This document shows positions 50,225 to 60,400 of a stretch of DNA of 64,000 bases, in pieces (positions within the stretch are counted from its first letter, which is position 1; each line of letters starts with the position of its first letter). Source of the stretch: JAIOQJ01 sp963718635 (GTDB lineage: Bacteria > Planctomycetota > Planctomycetia > Gemmatales > Gemmataceae). The translations under genes were made by a program, and so were the position numbers. The notes beneath the pieces are model-generated. The model did no database searches, was not told the origin of the DNA, and was given only the letters and a program-made list of their open reading frames with translations. The stretch spans positions 5,828,001-5,892,000 of the forward strand of contig OY970367.1 in NCBI GenBank assembly GCA_963718635.1, in the 5' to 3' direction.

Positions 50225-51827
50225 ATGGGCGTTATGCACTTTCAGGTACCGAGCGGGCTGTCGGCCGATCATGCCGAACAGTTGCGCCGCGCCCACGTGC
50301 TTGGCGGTTACGACCATAGCCCGGGCCGTACACGCTCGGTCCTGGCAGGAGATCGTTTAACCGTCCGCTGGGATCTCGATGAAAGCCGTAGCGTGGCGGC
50401 CGGCTGGGATGTGCCCGGCGCCGGCCGTCTAGTCGCTTCCACATCGACGTTGATGGAGCGTCCCGGTTCGTCGCCGGAGAAGGGCGTTCCCTATCGGTTG
50501 CTGGTTGAATTTGCGCGCGGAAAAGTGAATCAGGTTCGCTCCCAGGCAGCCGAATGGCGGCATAGCGGCTTCGAGGTTCGCGCCGAAATCCAGGACCATA
50601 TTCGAAATGCGACTTCCGCCTTTGGCAAAGCGGTGCTCGAGACCAACAGCAGCGAAGCCGAGCGTTATTCGTTGCAAGCGTTGACCCTGGCTCATGAAGC
50701 TGCCGAAGCGCTTGTCTCCCTGCACGTCGAGCAGCAATTCTGCGCTGCGAAACAAACAACAGCAGCGGATCGATTCCTTGCTCGCGTGCCGGCTGAACGA
50801 AGTTCCTCCCGTTCCACTCGACGGTCTTTTCAAGCACTCGTTCAACACGGTTTGTTTGCCTTTGTCCTGGCGGCTTTGTGAGCCGATCGAATCCAATTAC
50901 AATTGGGAAGCGACCGACCGCGTCCTCGATTGGGCTCAAGAACAGCAGCTACACGTGACGGCTGGGCCTTTGATCGATTTTTCCAAAGCGGGCGTGCCCG
51001 ATTGGCTCAGGGCCTGGGACGGCGATTTGCCGAGCCTGGCCAGTTTCATGTGCGATTATCTGGAGACGGCGATCGCTCGCTATCGCAACCGGATCCGCCG
51101 TTGGCTGATCACCGCCGGGAGCAACTGTTCGCTCTCGCTGGGCTTGAGCGAAGACGACCTAATCCGTCTCACCGCGCGTCTCGCGGAGGCTGCTTGGGGG
51201 ATCGATCCCAATCTCGAAGTTGTGATCGGGCTAGCGCAGCCCTGGGGGGACTATCTCACTGGCGAATACTTCAATTATTCGCCTTTTAGCTTTGCTGATA
51301 CGTTGCTGCGTGCGGGGTTGCCGTTGGCTGGCTTTGAGCTGGAGTGGCACATGGGCACGTCGCCGCGAGGGAGTTTTTGCCGCGATCCGCTGGATGCTAG
51401 CCGACAGCTCGATATGTTCGCGATGCTCGGTTGTCCGCTGCAAGTCGCGTTGAGCTATCCTTCTTCGAGCGAACCGGATGCATTGGCTGACCCGACCTTG
51501 ACCGTCGGATCCGCCGGATGGTGGCATGGCATCAACCCCGCTGCGCAGGCGGATTGGGCCGAAACGTATTCATCGGTGGCTTTAGCCAAGAGCTTTGTGA
51601 ACGGCGTATACTGGGAACACTTCCGCGACAATATCGCGCATCGATTTCCGAATGCCGGGCTGATCGGCCCGCACGGCGGCATCAAGCCTGCCTTGGAAAA
51701 ACTGCGCATCAGTGCGCGAGACGTATTTGCAAAATCATCAAGATACTTTGATAATGTAAAGATGGGTTGTCGCGGATCAGCGCTCCGCTTTCAGAACCCG
51801 ACTTGCCTGCTTAACGAGCGCACATGA
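50225..51827 (+). CDS. GH10-like TIM-barrel protein, probably non-catalytic (one frameshift)
   Basis: About 534 residues. The N-terminal part (MGVMHFQVPSGLSADHAEQL to about 50750) has a beta-sandwich look with WDLDESRSVAAGWDVPG. The C-terminal part fits a glycoside hydrolase 10-type barrel: FNTVCLPLSWRLCEPIESNY, RVLDWAQEQQLHVTAGPLID, and GFELEWHMGTSPRG. The acid/base position that reads DVVNE in xylanases is here WLITAGSNCS, so the general-acid glutamate is missing and xylanase activity is doubtful. The frame breaks at 50783-50786. Adding one CG pair gives DRFLARACRLNEVPP, so I read a single gene. A planctomycete-specific barrel protein is more likely than a true xylanase. It is followed after ten bases by a diguanylate cyclase. 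Confidence 0.72.
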
Positions 51828-51837
51828 CAGCTCCTAA

Positions 51838-52752
51838 ATGACCGGGAACCCCCTTCGCTGTTTTTATCGAGCTTATCGCTTTCTCGAAAGAACGAGTCGC
51901 TCAGCTCTTCTTATCGGCGGCCTGTTCGCCGTCATTTGCATCGGACTTTTGAATTACCTGACCACTTGGGAAATGAGCCTTTCGGTTCTCTATTTGTTTG
52001 TGGTTGCCGGTATTGCTTATCATGCAGGGTTGGCGCCCGGCATCATCGTCGCCCTGGCGAGCGTCTCTTGCTGGACGTTGGCCGAGGGAATGACCGGCAT
52101 GCCCTATACGCGCTGGTACGCCCCTTTCTGGAACAGCATCGTCCGTTTGACGACGCTCATGGCCATTGCCTTCGGCCTTTGGTTCCTCAAACGGCAAAAG
52201 CTGCGAATCGAGCGGATGGCGCACTTCGATCCGTTGACCGGCGCCATGACCCGAATTTTCTTCAACGAACTGGCCGAGATCGAACTTCGGCGAGCAACCC
52301 GTTATAAGCATCCCTTTACCGTCGCCTATATCGATATCGATGGCTTCAAGGGCGTGAACGACCGTTTTGGGCACCAGGCGGGCGACCAATTGTTGCGCCT
52401 CGTTGCTCGCACGATTGCGGACAACGTTCGATCAACTGACTGCGTTGTCCGCATGGGAGGCGATGAATTCGTCGTCTTGCTCGTCGAAACCGATTTTCAC
52501 TCGGCCAAGACATGCCTCGAAAAACTGCAAAGCCAACTTTTGGAAGCCGTCAAATCAGATCATGTAAAGGTGACATTCAGCGTCGGCGCCGTCACATATG
52601 AGAGCCCGCCGGGATCGATCCAGGAAATGGTGGGGCTGGCAGACAAGCGAATGTACGCGGTGAAGAAAAGCGGGAAGAACCGGATCGAGCACGAGGTCTA
52701 TCGCACGGACGCCGCTTCGCCTTCCGGCTGGGTCGAGGCCGGCGCGCTTTGA
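51838..52752 (+). CDS. Membrane diguanylate cyclase (GGDEF)
   Basis: About 304 residues. Four hydrophobic segments (ALLIGGLFAVICIGLLNYLT; SVLYLFVVAGIAYHAG; IIVALASVSCWTLAEG; IVRLTTLMAIAFGLWFL) form an N-terminal sensor region of unknown ligand. The GGDEF domain starts at HFDPLTGAMTRIFFNE and has YIDIDGFKGVNDRFGHQAGD and the active motif RMGGDEFVVLL. The inhibitory RxxD site is not seen five residues upstream (VRSTD is the nearest), so product feedback may be altered. The protein should make cyclic di-GMP. No EAL domain. It follows the GH10-like gene closely; ATG 51838 is used although its ribosome site is weak. It has all residues needed for catalysis. Confidence 0.92.
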   Translation: MTGNPLRCFYRAYRFLERTSRSALLIGGLFAVICIGLLNYLTTWEMSLSVLYLFVVAGIAYHAGLAPGIIVALASVSCWTLAEGMTGMPYTRWYAPFWNSIVRLTTLMAIAFGLWFLKRQKLRIERMAHFDPLTGAMTRIFFNELAEIELRRATRYKHPFTVAYIDIDGFKGVNDRFGHQAGDQLLRLVARTIADNVRSTDCVVRMGGDEFVVLLVETDFHSAKTCLEKLQSQLLEAVKSDHVKVTFSVGAVTYESPPGSIQEMVGLADKRMYAVKKSGKNRIEHEVYRTDAASPSGWVEAGAL

Positions 52753-52791
52753 CATTCTTGTTAGCCCGACGCGTCAGCAAGGACGAATTAA

Positions 52792-53581
52792 ATGGATGCC
52801 GCCGAGTTGCAAAAAGCCGTCGCTCAAGTTCCCCGTTGGTGGCACTCCATTGATTTGGGCAATGGCATCGTCACTCCCGGCATTAAGACGCCGGCTATCC
52901 ATCAACAGGAACTGGCGAGTTGGCGCTTGATGGACCTGCACGGTAAAACGGTTCTCGACGTCGGCGCCTGGGACGGCTACTATGCCTTTGAAGCCGAACG
53001 GCGCGGCGCCAAACGAGTGGTCGCGGTCGATCATTATGTCTGGTCGGTCGATTGGGCGAAGGCGATGGCTTATCGGGAACACTGCGAACGCGAAGGAACC
53101 GTGCCGCCAGGAGTGGCCCCGCGTCGCGTCTGTCTGGCAACCGGCCGCACTTCCCGGCAAGCGAGGTTTCGATCTAGCTCACGCCGCACTAGGAAGCCGT
53201 GTCGAACCGGTCGTCGCTGACTTTTTGGAACTCGATCCGCAAGCTCTCGGACAATTTGATGTCGTTTTCTTTCTCGGCGTTCTCTACCACATGCGGCATC
53301 CGCTGCTCAGTCTGCAGTGGCTCGCAGCCGTCACAGGTGAGGTGGCTATTATCGAGACGGCCGCGACCTATATACCGGGACAAGACGAGATCGCGTTATG
53401 CGAATTCTATCCCACGACCGAATTGAACGGCGATCCATCGAACTGGTGGTCTCCCAATCGCAAAGCCCTTGAATCGCTTTGCTTAGCCGCAGGTTTTCGT
53501 CGAGTCGAAATCGTCGATCCGACGCCGTTGCAAGGCGCCGAATTAAGCCGTTATCGGCTTTGTGCGCATGCTTGGAAGTGA
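52792..53581 (+). CDS. SAM-dependent methyltransferase, CmoB-like (one frameshift)
   Basis: About 264 residues. The SAM site is TVLDVGAWDGYYAFEAERRG, then VVAVDHY. After the break, FDVVFFLGVLYHMRHPLLSL and WSPNRKALESLCLAAGF carry the carboxy-SAM/CmoB-like lower half. CmoB-type enzymes carboxymethylate a wobble uridine of tRNA; but many relatives methylate small molecules, so the substrate is not assigned. The frame breaks at 53125-53128. Restoring a CG pair gives APRRASVWQPAALPGKRGFD, which connects the two halves in a family-typical way. ATG 52792 is the only sensible start. It lies 39 bases after the diguanylate cyclase gene. Confidence 0.82.
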
Positions 53582-53635
53582 AGGGTGTGATACAAGCGGA
53601 TATACGAGCGACGACCGCTCTGCTAGAATTTCTCT

Positions 53636-54085
53636 ATGAAAGGCAAGCGAATGAGCAGGAACGTCAAGGAACCCCCTCATTTTTACATGGGGGCTGATAT
53701 TCCGATGCGCCTGGTGCGCCGCTTCGCACGACAAGTCGCCGAGAGTTTCCGGCCTCGGAAGATCATCCTTTTTGGTTCGTATGCCTATGGCACTCCCAAC
53801 AACGACAGCGATGTCGATATTCTTGTGGTCATGCCTGCACGAAATAAGCTCGATCAGGCGGTGAAGATCAGTTGTCAAATCGATCCGCCTTTCGCTTTAG
53901 ATATCATCGTTCGCACTCCTTACGAAATGAAATGGCGCTTAGCGGAACGGGAGTCTTTTCTCGCCGAAATTGTGACTAAAGGAAAAGTTTTGTATGAAGC
54001 GGACGACGCGTGCTTGGATGCAATAGGCCGAAGCGGGCTTCGCCGCGGCAAGCGATCTCGCCTTAAGAAGCCCGCCTGTTCATGA
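53636..54085 (+). CDS. Nucleotidyltransferase (MNT-type antitoxin)
   Basis: About 149 residues. IILFGSYAYGTPNNDSDVDI is the polymerase-beta nucleotidyltransferase site: GS followed by the D-x-D pair in SDVDILVVM. A third acidic residue lies in LDIIVRTPYE. Such small MntA-like enzymes pair with HEPN proteins; the enzyme can AMPylate its HEPN partner and so neutralise it. The C-terminal 30 residues (RSGLRRGKRSRLKKP) are basic and overlap the start of the HEPN gene by 92 bases in another frame. Start ATG 53636; a second Met at residue 6 is possible. Part of the MNT/HEPN pair with the next gene. Confidence 0.88.
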   Translation: MKGKRMSRNVKEPPHFYMGADIPMRLVRRFARQVAESFRPRKIILFGSYAYGTPNNDSDVDILVVMPARNKLDQAVKISCQIDPPFALDIIVRTPYEMKWRLAERESFLAEIVTKGKVLYEADDACLDAIGRSGLRRGKRSRLKKPACS

Positions 54086-54374
54086 TATCGTCTGTTTCCA
54101 CTGCCAGCAGTGTGCCGAGAAATATCTCAAGGCCTTGCTTGAAGAACTAGGTTTTACCATTCCCCGCACACACAATTTGGTCGCACTTCTGGCGCTTTTG
54201 GTCCCAACTCACACGACGTTGAGGCCCCTGCGTCGAGGACTCGATATTCTCACACGGTATGCCGTCGATACGCGCTACCCGGGCGATTCGGCCAGTAAGC
54301 GCCAAGCAGGTGCGGCACTACGCTGGGCCAGTGCCGCCCGCAGCACGGCGCGTCAACTGCTTGGAGTTTCGTAA
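53994..54374 (+). pseudogene. HEPN domain protein (toxin partner) with in-frame TAG
   Basis: From ATG 53994 the frame reads MKRTTRAWMQ, a TAG at 54024-54026, then AEAGFAAASDLALRSPPVHD, then IVCFHCQQCAEKYLKALLEE and GFTIPRTHNLVALLALLVP to the stop. HEPN domains usually have a W-x-x-K-A-E-x-D segment here, so TAG sits where a lysine codon AAG is expected. A single A-to-T change would explain it. Either the toxin is inactivated or the base is misread. The CFHCQQCAEKYLKALL helix and the later PRTHNL are standard HEPN; the typical RNase motif R-x4-6-H could be R-T-H here but is not clear. Paired with the nucleotidyltransferase, it makes a two-gene toxin-antitoxin locus. Confidence 0.8.
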
Positions 54375-54400
54375 TAAGAGTCGAGTTTGCGTATCTTGAG

Positions 54401-54487
54401 GTGGAATATCGACCGACGGGGGATATGCCGGATTATGGCTTTGGACGGGCTGCGACGATTCTCCGGAAGGCTAAGATTCGCGGCTAA
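54401..54487 (+). other. Short possible C-terminal fragment or mini-ORF
   Basis: From GTG 54401, MEYRPTGDMPDYGFGRAATI continues as LRKAKIRG to a stop. It is directly downstream of the HEPN gene and in a frame open further upstream to 54368. No family recognised; it may be a remnant. Reported only because the composition is protein-like. Confidence 0.2.
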
Positions 54488-54546
54488 AAAGGAGCGTTTT
54501 GTTTAGCCGCGAATAGTGGGCTTTCGTAGATCCGCATGCACGTGAA

Positions 54547-56502
54547 TCATAGCCGGATGAACAGCGCATCGAGCGCGTTGAGCGCATCGTCGAGTTCGCC
54601 TGCCGCATCGACAGAACGCTTCGCGCTCACCGTGTTCGATTGAATATGGCTGGCAGCGATTCGTACTGCTTCAATTGGAGTTGGTCCCGAGCGCGGCTGG
54701 CGAGCAGGTGTCGCTTCGCTCGTGTCGTTCTTGGCGGAAGCCGTGGTGCTGAGTTGCATACTCGGCAAATCGCCGACAACTTTGGTGACCGATTGGGCCG
54801 AGGCATTTGTAATTGAGGCAATCTCACCTCCATTGATGCTCTTGACACTGCTGCTGCTAACGACGTTGACTTGCAGCGACCAGTTTACGAGCGTGCCGGA
54901 CTGGGTGCGGTCAAGTTCGGTGACGACAAGCTTCCAGGTTCCGTAGGCATCCGTGTTGTGCAACGCGGCTAGGCCAGACTCAGGCCGGAACGACCCCGTG
55001 AACGGCGCAGCCGCTCGCCAGAGGGCGTTCGTCGCTGCATCGTCGAAGGTGGTGTTGACGAGGTTCGAGCCTACCCCGCCGCGATGGTTAAACAAGAGAA
55101 TCTGCTGGCCGCTTGGCGAAACCAGCGTGATGTTTACCGCGCCATCTTGGGCTTGCTGAACATTTACGGAAGCTGTCAGCTTGTCGATCGTCATATGCTG
55201 GGCGATGGTGATGGTCGACGCCACTGTTTGCCGGCCTGCTACTGCCAGATTCACACTGCCGGACATAAATGATGTACTGCCTGAGGCAGGTGGCGTCGGC
55301 ACCACGGGCTTGACCGGCGGTGGCGTCACCGGAGCCGGTGTTTGAGGCAAGGTTGCTTCAGCGGCGGCTACTGCTTTGCCGACATCGAGCAACCCGGTTT
55401 GCACTTTGCCGTTCAAGCTGGCGACGCGGTCTGCGGAGTTGAGCACGTCCGCAATTACCTGAGAATAAGACCATTCCGGATGGATGCTCCAAACGAGCGC
55501 TAAGGCCCCCGTCACGAACGGCGTTGCCATCGAAGTGCCACTGTAGTACGTGTAGGTGTTGTTCGGTGTAGTGCTGAGCACCGATACACCCGGAGCGGCA
55601 ATGGTCACCGATTGCCCGTAATCCGAGAAAGAAGCCAAATTGTTGCTTTGATCCGTAGCGGCGACGCTGACGACGTTGCCGTGGGAATAGCTGGCCGGGT
55701 ATTCGGGAGTGGTGTCGTTGTTCGAGCTGTCGTTGCCGGCCGCCGCGACGAAAATGACGCCATGGTTCTGCGCATTCTGAATAGCCGCATCCATGGCGGC
55801 ATCGAAGCCTCCGCCGCCCCAACTGTTGTTGATGATCTTCGCGCCGGCGGCCACGGCAAAGTTGACGGCTTTGACGGCATCGCTCAAGTAGCCTTGGCCA
55901 TCCGAGCCGAGAAACTTCAACGGCATGATCTCGACGTTCCAATCGACGCCGGCGACACCCGTTCCATTGTTGCCTTTCGCGCCGATGATTCCGGAAACGT
56001 GCGTGCCGTGCCCGTTGTCGTCGAGCGTGTTCGTTGTGTTGTTGACAAAGTTGTAGCCAGGGACGACGTTGCCGGCCAAATCGGTGTCGTTCGAATCGAC
56101 GCCGGTGTCGATCACGGCAACTAAGACACGGCTGCCGCCGGTGGTGTAATTCCAAGCGCTGGGCAAGCCAATCGCATTCAGCGCCCACTGATAGCCGGTG
56201 TAAGTGTCGTTGGGTGTCATCGCCGATTTGACGATGTAATCGGGTTGAGCGAAATCCACGCCAGCGAGTTTGCTGTAATAGCTAACCGCCTCCGAGACAG
56301 AGATGCCGCCGCGAAGATGAACGTCGTAGGTGTTGTTGCCGATAGCCTGGAGATCGCTCGCCAAAGGCGAAGTTGCCGCCATATCGTTCGTCCAGCGCAC
56401 CAAAATCTGGTCGCTGGCAAAGGCGCCGGCATCGATGGGCGATACGCTGGGCATCTCGCGCGCTTCAAGCTGCTCGACCTGCGGACGGAAAGAGCGCGGC
56501 AT
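54547..56502 (-). CDS. Secreted subtilisin-like serine protease with P domain
   Basis: About 651 residues. The N-terminus MPRSFRPQVEQLEAREMPSV is the planctomycete LE-R-E-PS export/surface motif, not a classical signal peptide. An inhibitory propeptide-like segment precedes the S8 domain with D132 (AVIDTGVD), H165 (NGHGTHVSG), oxyanion N257 (AAGND) and S324 (SGTSMATPF). A proline-rich linker (about residues 390-412) leads to a proprotein-convertase P domain (VNITLVSPSGQQILLFNHRG, TGSFRPESGLAAL, YGTWKLVVTE). The last 100 residues are low-complexity. The catalytic set is complete, so an active extracellular protease is likely. No frameshift across 2 kb. A fair sigma-70-type promoter is visible 190 bases upstream. 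Confidence 0.94.
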   Translation of the reverse strand: MPRSFRPQVEQLEAREMPSVSPIDAGAFASDQILVRWTNDMAATSPLASDLQAIGNNTYDVHLRGGISVSEAVSYYSKLAGVDFAQPDYIVKSAMTPNDTYTGYQWALNAIGLPSAWNYTTGGSRVLVAVIDTGVDSNDTDLAGNVVPGYNFVNNTTNTLDDNGHGTHVSGIIGAKGNNGTGVAGVDWNVEIMPLKFLGSDGQGYLSDAVKAVNFAVAAGAKIINNSWGGGGFDAAMDAAIQNAQNHGVIFVAAAGNDSSNNDTTPEYPASYSHGNVVSVAATDQSNNLASFSDYGQSVTIAAPGVSVLSTTPNNTYTYYSGTSMATPFVTGALALVWSIHPEWSYSQVIADVLNSADRVASLNGKVQTGLLDVGKAVAAAEATLPQTPAPVTPPPVKPVVPTPPASGSTSFMSGSVNLAVAGRQTVASTITIAQHMTIDKLTASVNVQQAQDGAVNITLVSPSGQQILLFNHRGGVGSNLVNTTFDDAATNALWRAAAPFTGSFRPESGLAALHNTDAYGTWKLVVTELDRTQSGTLVNWSLQVNVVSSSSVKSINGGEIASITNASAQSVTKVVGDLPSMQLSTTASAKNDTSEATPARQPRSGPTPIEAVRIAASHIQSNTVSAKRSVDAAGELDDALNALDALFIRL

Positions 56503-56687
56503 CCCGCGCAGCGCGAGCGTTGGTTCGTTTCGACATCGGCGGATCCTTCAAGTTGCGGCATCAGGGTGGTGTGAGGGAAGAGCGGCTAAATCGTTTTGTT
56601 CCATCAGTTGGGTTAAAGCTGAATGGAACGGGTCAGGCGCTTGTGGCAACTAACCGGATTAAGCCGAGGCTTCCGTCTCTGCAACAA

Positions 56688-56716
56688 AGGGTAAGGCGTC
56701 CGATTGGATGTGTCAA
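56688..56716 (-). promoter_or_regulatory. Possible sigma-70-type promoter of the subtilase gene
   Basis: On the minus strand TTGACA (56716-56711) and TACCCT (56693-56688) are 17 bases apart and 186 bases before the subtilase ATG. The -35 box is perfect and the -10 box keeps T-A-x-x-x-T. The 393-base spacer 56503-56895 contains no gene. Rests on sequence match only. Confidence 0.4.
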
Positions 56717-56895
56717 ACCGCGCAAGCCGATTCTACCCAGCAAAACGGCTGTTCCAGCGGAAAATGGCGCCGGTTGTGCCAACCGGGCAAGATGTGCCGG
56801 TTCTCGGGATTGTGAGAGAGGTAGTGAGAGGTGCGCGAGGATCAGGCTAACAAAGTTGAGTGTCTTTGACGGCCGTTCACCGCCTTCAGTCTTGA

Positions 56896-57117
56896 TGTGC
56901 CTACTGGTCGCTCGGCCTCGGCTTCGCAGCACTCATCCCTATCGCGGGAGTTGCTTGCAGACTCGTCAGCCTGGTGCTGGCGGCCGTTGCCCTGAAGACC
57001 ATCAACAGCCGAGACCTGCCCCGAGGCAAGATGTCCGCCGTCGTCGGGATCTTTCTAAGCCTCCTCGGCTTCGTGATCACCGCAGTCCTGGTCATGAACG
57101 AGCAGATACTGGACTGA
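56896..57117 (+). pseudogene. Fragment of a small DUF4190-like membrane protein
   Basis: Open from a stop codon at 56893-56895, this frame reads CAYWSLGLGFAALIPIAGVA then CRLVSLVLAAVALKTINSRD and LPRGKMSAVVGIFLSLLGFV ending MNEQILD at 57115-57117. It has two hydrophobic hairpin helices around a basic turn, as in DUF4190-type proteins, which normally have a proline-rich cytoplasmic N-terminus of 40-100 residues. No start codon lies in the visible part, and the upstream sequence has no similar frame, so the gene has lost its 5' end. It is one helical hairpin of a small membrane protein and probably not expressed. Confidence 0.5.
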
Positions 57118-57140
57118 CGCGGGGAACGAAAAAGGGGTCG

Positions 57141-57174
57141 GGGTCGGGAGTCATTGATCAACGACTCCCGACCC
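57141..57174. repeat. Perfect 12-bp-arm hairpin of the REP type
   Basis: gggtcgggagtc (57141-57152) and gactcccgaccc (57163-57174) enclose a 10-base loop, attgatcaac. It directly follows the membrane-protein fragment and is preceded by gaacgaaaaaggggtcgggg, which resembles the aaaggggtcgggt of the transposase-associated repeats at 8905. The rest of 57118-57448 holds nothing recognisable. Confidence 0.65.
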
Positions 57175-57448
57175 GAATGGCACTTCCAACATATTCGGCA
57201 TGCGCACCTTCCACAGGTCGCTCATTTCAGCGGTGAGCAGATTCGGGAATACTGGCGGCGGCTTTTTCTGGCCACGGGAACACCTCGTGCGGCCAGAGTG
57301 AGACGACACGCAACGCTCCCAGCCCGACTGGCGCTAACAGGAAGATCAACACGTCGGTTGACGCGTTCCAGAGCGTGCGTTTCAAGGGCGAACAAAGGGG
57401 AGCGTGAGTTACCGAGGGCCAACAGCGGGGACTGTGTCAATTTCCTTC

Positions 57449-60400
57449 TTAATACCCTTTCACGTGCCGGCAGGCGTGGCGGGCGGAGCAAGCCGTGCCG
57501 CAGGCGGGGTCGGGGTGGCCCGAATCGTAGAGGGTAAGCGAGATGCTTCCGCGGCGCATGTTATGAGCTAATTGGACGGCAAGCCGGGCAGCGCCTTCCG
57601 GATCGAATCCGATCTTTGACTTAGGATCGAGCACGTTTCCCACATGGACCAAGAACTTTGTGTGCTTACTCGGTTCGCCGTCGACTTTGCGGTTTAGTTG
57701 AACATAAACCCCTTGTCGTACGGGGACACCCGTTGAGAGTTGTCTGGCCATGGCGTAGAGCGGCAGCTGAAGCAGCCGGCCAGTCGCAAGGCGTTTGCGA
57801 AGTTTCGTTGCGCGGTAGACGCTGCCAGTTTTGAAATCGCTAATCATTTCGATTTTACCTTCAGGACTGTCACAACTATCAATGCGATCGATCTTCCCAT
57901 AAAGCATGATCGAACGGCCGGCGCCATCGGGTATGGAGACAGTAAACTCCCATTCCGCCGCAACCTGATGGAACTGGTTGGCGGCCAGGTGATCGACGAC
58001 ATTGAGATAGGCGTCCGTCAGGGCATTGGAGAAATCGTGCTCGAGAGTGGAATCGAACGCGGCCTGATGCTTCTCCCATTCTGCTTGGAACACTTGATCG
58101 AACAGCGGTTTCGCCTTCGCGCGATTAAACGATGGCTCCGAATTCTGTTCTTTCCATTGTTTGAAAAAATCCTCAAGAACCTGATGGACGAAAAGGCCCG
58201 TGCGCAAGGCCGTATCTTCGCGGTGCATTTCCTCCAGTCCTAAAGTTTTGGTGACAAAATGTTGGAATGGACAGGCGGCATATTTCTCAAGCGCGGTAGC
58301 ACTGAAGAGCCGATCTTCCGGATAGCGCAGTTCGAGCAAGGGCAGCGCCCAAGGCTTGATTTGCAATGCCTTAGGATCTTGCCGGCTTGCGTTCCAGACC
58401 TTCCGTGCCTCGCGCATTGCCCGTAATGCAGCGACATTGTCGCTGCTGGTTTGTCCCGAAAATAACACCGCTTGCGATGGGGCGACGATCTCATTCGGCG
58501 CCGGTTTCGCTTCAAGACCGGTTTTGGCCTTGAGCCGGCGCAAGAACGGGCTTTCGATTAATTCGACGCCCTCCGCCTGCAACGCGCGGGTAAGGATCAA
58601 CGTTTCGCCAGCGCTTTCGAACAGTTGGGCGAAGAGATATTGTTGTTCGAAGGAGTCACGCTGTCGCGACTCGTCCAGGCCGACATCCTCTGCGGCTGCG
58701 GGAAGCAGATCAGCGCGGTCGATCGGCACTTTGCCTTCGAGCAATCCAGTCGCGAAAAGAGCGCGAAAGCGCAGGCCGCGAATCGTCGCCGCGCGGACGA
58801 TCTGCACGCCCGCATCATCTTCGGAGCCGATCTGATATTGCACCGCGCCGAGGATTAGTTGCAGTACGGCTTCGATGTCAATCTTGTTATCGCGTCCACG
58901 CGGCAGATTATCCGCTGGTGTTGTAGCGAGGTCTCTGAGAGCGTCCTTCAACTTCATAAACGCCAGCTGATCAATTTCCCATTCGCGTTGGGGAATCAGA
59001 TTGCGGTCGTCCGAGCTAGTCGGACTGAGCCAACGATTGACTTCAACTGCATCGAGGAGATGGGCAATGGCTTCAGCGAATGCAGCGGGGTCATTGGCGG
59101 CGAGTTCATTCTCAAATCGGCCTACAGGCTCAAGCAACAGGCCAATCGATTCCACCAGATTCAGAAGATCTTCAGCTTGTCTTTGACGAATCTTGGGATC
59201 CGCTTTTTCTTTGTCATCAGCATCTTCGATAGCTTGCCGATACTCGGAAATAGCCTTCAACCAGCATTCGTGCCAGGCAGGCCAATTACGCCGAAGCGAG
59301 CGGCGCGGGCTGAGTTCCTCAAGCTGATCGAGGTGTTCATCGTGAGCGAGCTTGCGGCGAATGAGCGGCTGGCGCAGAAAATCGAAGAGTGCTTCATTGG
59401 GCCAGGCGTGACGAATAAGCCGGATCGCTGACAACAGCGTGCGGGCGGGCCTTGATTGCGCCAGCGGGAAGTGTTGGGCGGCGGCATTGCAAGCGATACC
59501 AGCGACGACAAGCGTTGAACGCATGGGCAGGACATCGGCCGCATCGGGAACGACGACGGCAATGTCCGCCAAGCGGCCAGCATCGCCCCAGGATCTTTTC
59601 AGCTCCTTGATTCGACAGGCAATAATGTTGCGTTCGGCCTCGGCATTCGACGCCTCGTATAGCTCCAGTAAACCGGAGCACCGAGGACAGGGTTGATTGC
59701 TGAAGAGAGTCCGACCCGTCTGCGCAATTGGGCTAGCCGCAGGACGATTATCAATGATCGGTCTCGTGATCGCCAATCGGGTGAGCATTGCCGCGACGGA
59801 GTCGTGAAAACTTGATTTCTCCGAGCTGGCAAACCAAACTCGAACTTTTGTCCGCTTCGCTAGCGCGATGATGAACGCCATCTCGATTTCAGTAAACCGA
59901 TGAAATCCATCAAATAAGACCGTGTCAATTTTGGCCAAACAGCCTGCTAAGGGGCTCTTTGCATCTTCAATTTCTTCCGTGATGGATTTGATCCACTGCG
60001 GCCGGTCGGCACAGCGATCGCGCTTTAATATTTCGCCGAAGGTTCGGACGAATCCGGCATAGGGGCTCGTATCCGGAGGCAGTCGGCCGCATTCGCGCCA
60101 CTCGGCGGCGATCTGGTCGAGCTGTTCAACGCGCCCGGGCGTGAGATAGGCATCAGCGCCATGTGTCTCACGCCACGCTTGGGCAATGCGCAACAAGCGG
60201 CCGGAATCGCCGAGCAAGGAGAGAAAAAATCGGGCGAAACCTGTTAGATGTTCGAGCAATCCATCGATGGTTGTTGTGCGCGGCGGTAAGGAACTCCCTT
60301 CCTTTTGTCGGATCATCTGCCGCCGCCGCCTGCTGGTCGGCACTATCCACCAACAGCGCCCAGCGCTCTCGCCGCGCATATCATTTCGCCATGCGTGCAA

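Noticed and set aside
50225..51827. A functional endo-1,4-beta-xylanase.
   Set aside because: The acid/base glutamate motif is replaced; only the barrel outline is kept.
56373..57236. A long plus-strand frame covering the start of the subtilase and the spacer.
   Set aside because: It is antisense to the subtilase start and then non-coding; only the 56896-57117 part in another frame looks protein-like.
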